Shown here: positions 22,076-25,361 of the stretch, one piece after another
Layout: every line of letters starts with the position of its first letter
How positions within the stretch are numbered: position 1 is the stretch's first letter
Origin: Hyphochytrium catenoides
Lineage: Eukaryota; Sar; Hyphochytriomycetes; Hyphochytriales; Hyphochytriaceae
Assembly: GCA_900088475.1 (NCBI GenBank)
Contig: FLMG01002437.1
Coordinates: 1-25,361, forward strand
Length of the DNA stretch: 25,361 bases
Direction: 5' to 3'
Made by a program: the position numbers and the translations under genes
The notes under the pieces: model-generated
Database searches by the model: none
Told to the model about the DNA's origin: nothing
The model's input: only the letters and a program-made list of their open reading frames with translations

Positions 22076-24818
22076 TCAGCTCCTCTTCTCGTCTTCCTCC
22101 TCCACTATCACTTGCACGCTAGAGTAGAGACCCAGGTCCTTCACACTGCGAACGCCACTACCTGCTAGATTTAGCAGCCGCAGAGATTGAAGCCTTGATC
22201 GTATTTTAAGCAGCTCCAACTCCGTCAGAGCCGTGCAGCCACTGATGTCGAGCTCAGAAAGATTGATCATCCCCTGAACAACCGAAAGGTCAGAGATGGA
22301 GGAGCAGCCCTTCAGGATCAGCACACGGATCGTGGGCCGGCTGTTCAACAGAAAGTCTAAGGTCGTCAGCCGTTTGCAGTCTGTCAATCTAACCACCTCA
22401 AGCCGCGTTAGCCCTTCCAGTGGCGTTAGATCATCTGATGTGAGTGCTTTCAACCTCTTGCAGGAGAAGAGTTCCTTGGTTACCGTGGTGATGCGGCTGT
22501 CTATCGCGAGAGTCAGCAGATTGCTAATGGCCGCGGTCTGTGCCCGCATCTCCACGGTTGGATCCATCTCTAAGGTCGGTCGAGTGTCGTCCACTAGACC
22601 CACATGACGCTCTAGGACTGCACCGCTGGGCATCGAAGGCCGTGTCAGTGCCAGCTCTGAATCGTCCTCCAAGCGCTCAGCCGCTGCAGCCTGCTTGGGG
22701 GAGGAGGGCAATGAGCAGTACAGTGCATCCCTCTCCCCTTCCTCGGGCTGTGAGTCCGGCGAGACAACGCCCGTGTAGCCCTCGTCTGACATGCCGTGCA
22801 AAAAGCGACCAATCTCCCAAACAGCCATCGCTGCCTGCTGCGGGGCCTTCCTGCAGGCTACAAAGATGCCTTCATGGAGGCGACTGATTGACTCGTCTAG
22901 GTCTAGAATCCGGCTAATCGGGTGCCGGAGGTGTGGCATGTACTGAAGGAGAGAGAAAACATATCTCCGCTTGAAGGACTCAGATTCCCCTATGACGTTG
23001 CCTATGATGAGAAGGGCTGCGTGTGAGATAGCCGCTCCGAAGGAGAGGAGAGACTGTAATGACGGAGGATGCCACGAGAAAGGGATAGACGGAGCACGCG
23101 AGGGATGCACTCTAATAGAACTGTATCCAGGAAGCAAGTTTAGGGAACGAAATCAAACATAGATTTGGACACCTGTCACGAGCTTGCCCTACTACTCTTG
23201 GCCTTGCTCTCACCTCCATTAGGGAGCAGCGACTCTAGCAGTGCGGCTGACTCGGTCCCAAAGTCAAACTGATAGCTGTCGACGTCGAGCACTGTGGAGT
23301 GGGCTGATATAGGAAAAGGAAGATGGGGAATGATGACAATGTTCCCCAGTTGGCGCTTTAAACTCTGCATCTGCGTCTCAGTCTTCCTTTGCACCGCCTC
23401 CTGCTGCTCCTGGAATAGCCGCTGCTTCTCCATGACCAAGCCGTAGAATCGCTCTAAGTCCTGTTGCAGTATGCCCTGGATGGATTCCTGTTGTCGTACC
23501 AGCTCCTTCCGCATAGAGCGAACTTCCTGCTGCAGAGCGCGGAGGCGGAGCTTGGTCCACTCATCTCGACGGGTAAAGACCGTTGGGAGGAATATGTGGA
23601 ACTTGAATTGCTGTGTCAACGAGGGAGAAAGACGTCAACAAGACATGGACATAAGTCCCGACGCCAAATAGATACACGGCAAAGACAGGCCGGCTGAAGT
23701 AAGGAAGCTGAAGATGAGCGGAAGCACCAAGCGAGTACACAGCCACTAGCTAGGAACTAACAAGAGCTCAGCTAGGAAGGGACGAGAATCGGCTAGAGGA
23801 TATTGTACCTGGTATAGTGCCTTCACCTCGACCGCTAGCTCCAAGTAGGTAACCTTGCTACTGTCTTTCTCGGCATGCACTGTGGCTTCGATGTCCAGAT
23901 CGTTCTCCACGGTGACGCTGAGAGACAGCGAGACAGAGTCCAGGTTGCGGCCTTGCAAAGCGTCCATAAGGATAGCTCGAAGCATCTCTGTGCACGATGT
24001 ATAGCGGGGCAGACAGGGCAAGTGAGGTGAGAGGGACGGTCTTAGGGGGGCACGTTATGCAATTACCCTGGACAACTTTGGACGAGTGACTATCAGAGAG
24101 ATCCCCAGCTCTGTCCCTCAAGGACATCCGTCGGCAGTACCCTGTCCTAAGCCTATGAGGGACATGCTTTCTCTCTTTGCTGGCACGCTGTGTCTCTCTC
24201 CTGTCTCTCGCTTATCTCTCTCTCGAATCAGGCTTTCTTCCTTATCCACGTCTACATACTTAGGGCCCGTGGAAGAGCACTCAGCCTCTGCTTTCTCAGG
24301 CAGAGTGGCTCTGCTTCTTACTCCACAGGCCTCGCTATGTTTATGTCAACCATCCGTCCTGCCCTGCGACTCTATCTCTTTTCTCAATCTCAAGCCCTTA
24401 GCGCCCGGTTCTTACCAAGGTCTCGGCCCAAGTAAGGGCTAATGTTGGCTAAGTCCGCAGGCTTGAGGACGATCTCATAGCACTGCTCTAGATCCTCATG
24501 GGTGGCATGAATGCGTAGGTTGTTGCCTTCTGGATCCAGCTGGAGAAGGAAGTCATACCCCGCGCAAGAGAGAGAAGAGTTGGAGCGAGGCGGAGACGTA
24601 GGAGGAGTGCACGTCGCCAGCCATTCCTCCGCCTCTTTCAGTGAGCTGGAGGTTAGCCAATCCTCCACTTCCTTGATGGAGCCAGAGGAGGAGGTCTTCC
24701 TATGGTGTGGACGCTCCTTCTCTTCTCCTCCTCTCTTCTGCCCGAACAGTCCAAAGAAGGAGAGCTGCGGACTGCCCAGTCCTTTTCTTGCTTCCTTGTC
24801 TGTCTTCCGCGCCTCCAT
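22076..24818 (-). CDS. Coiled-coil and leucine-rich-repeat protein with an unrecognised N-terminal domain
   Basis: Preferred exons: 24818-24416, 23987-23809, 23610-23180 and 23120-22076; 685 aa. The third intron could instead run from a GTGAG donor at 23213 to an acceptor at 23110 (670 aa); both keep frame. Residues 1-95 are charged and Ser-rich. Residues about 96-200 look like alternating strands with a helix (FLLQLDPEGNNLRIHA, then SVSLSLSVTVENDLDIEATV). A coiled coil follows at about 205-285, rich in Gln/Glu/Arg. The C-terminal ~160 residues hold four to five leucine-rich repeats (LEVVRLTDCKRLTTLDFL, LRVLILKG-like CSSISDLSVV, LSELDISGCTALTELELL, LRLLNLAGSGVRSVKDL). LRRs are protein-binding; no catalytic motif is seen. 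Function unknown. An in-frame TAG precedes the ATG, but it overlaps a possible acceptor (CTCTAG), so more N-terminal exons, perhaps beyond the window, are possible. Confidence 0.8.
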
Positions 24819-24919
24819 CGAGAGGGATTGTTCCTAGAGACAGTTTATCAGCAGACAACGTCTAAGAAGACATACCATTGACAAGAGTCTTCCCCCAGTC
24901 TAGATAATGAGAACGAAGA

Positions 24920-25361
24920 GGTGCAGGAGAAAGAGAGAGAGAGAAAGCTAGTTGACAGGGACCATCAGGAGTGTCTGATGATAGAGAGAGGAACCAAGTA
25001 ACGAGCGAGAGAGAGACAACTAAGTGGGAGAAGAGAGAGAAAGGAGAGAGACCCCAAGTAGCACAAAGAGCTTGCCACTCTTCATTTTGGGATGATTACC
25101 GCCGCCGATCGTCTGCACTCCGCAGCTTCTAGTGCAGGCACGGGTGAGAGGTGAGAGGAGAGGGGAAGCGTGAAGGGAGAGATGGAGGAGAGGAGAAAGA
25201 GAGAGACAGGAGAGAAATGAGCGAGAGAGAAGAAAGAGAAACAAAGGGAGGGAGACAGAGAGAGAGACATGAGAGAGAGAGTGAGAGAGTAAGAGACAAA
25301 GAGAGAGAGTGAAGGAGAGAGACAGAGAGAGAAAGAGCGAGCGAGCGAGAGAGAGCGAGAG
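24920..25361. repeat. GA-rich purine tract at the right edge
   Basis: Imperfect GAGA/GAAAG repeats on the plus strand run to the end of the window, broken by a more complex patch at about 25075-25145. On the minus strand, upstream of the LRR gene, the tract is CT-rich. The patch contains a short protein-like frame (KSGKLFVLLG) preceded by a CACTAG, so it may be an upstream exon flanked by pyrimidine-rich introns, but I could not join it with confidence. Confidence 0.75.

Overview
This window looks like nuclear DNA of a unicellular eukaryote (a protist). The conserved protein blocks are split by many short GT-AG introns (44 to 270 nt). TAA, TAG and TGA all serve as stops. The proteins are eukaryotic: a kinesin, a phosphatidylinositol-phosphate kinase, a C2/U-box protein, a mitochondrial CGFS glutaredoxin, an ER SAYSvFN-type protein and a leucine-rich-repeat protein. 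I cannot assign the lineage from this sequence. The exon-intron models below were built by eye: splice sites were chosen so that conserved motifs join in frame.

Layout. Bases 1 to about 6,650 hold no gene I can recognise; they are rich in GAT/CAG/GAA-like trinucleotide runs, and only short, mutually overlapping open frames occur. From 6,657 to about 24,820 six genes are packed: SAYSvFN + SEC-C protein (+, 6657-7499); PIP kinase (-, 11594-7661, 14 exons); C2 + U-box protein (-, 14324-12189, apparently intronless); kinesin (+, 15747-19705, 11 exons); CGFS glutaredoxin (-, 20869-19977, 4 exons); and a coiled-coil + LRR protein (-, 24818-22076, 4 exons). The last 450 bases are a purine-rich GA tract. 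A 72-bp minisatellite lies at 21193-21379.

The genes do not form one pathway; they read as ordinary housekeeping and cell-biology genes. SAYSvFN/PIP kinase and kinesin/glutaredoxin are tight convergent pairs (161 and 271 bp between stops), and the U-box and kinesin genes diverge from a 1.4-kb intergenic stretch. All six chosen starts have an in-frame stop a short distance upstream, which supports them unless hidden 5' exons exist.

The most notable points are the SEC-C zinc motif on the tail of a SAYSvFN protein, the unrecognised head + coiled-coil + LRR architecture, an intronless C2/U-box gene among intron-rich neighbours, a GC-AG intron inside the kinesin motor, and an in-frame alternative first exon for the PIP kinase. 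I found no evidence for a CRISPR array, an intact mobile element or an RNA gene.
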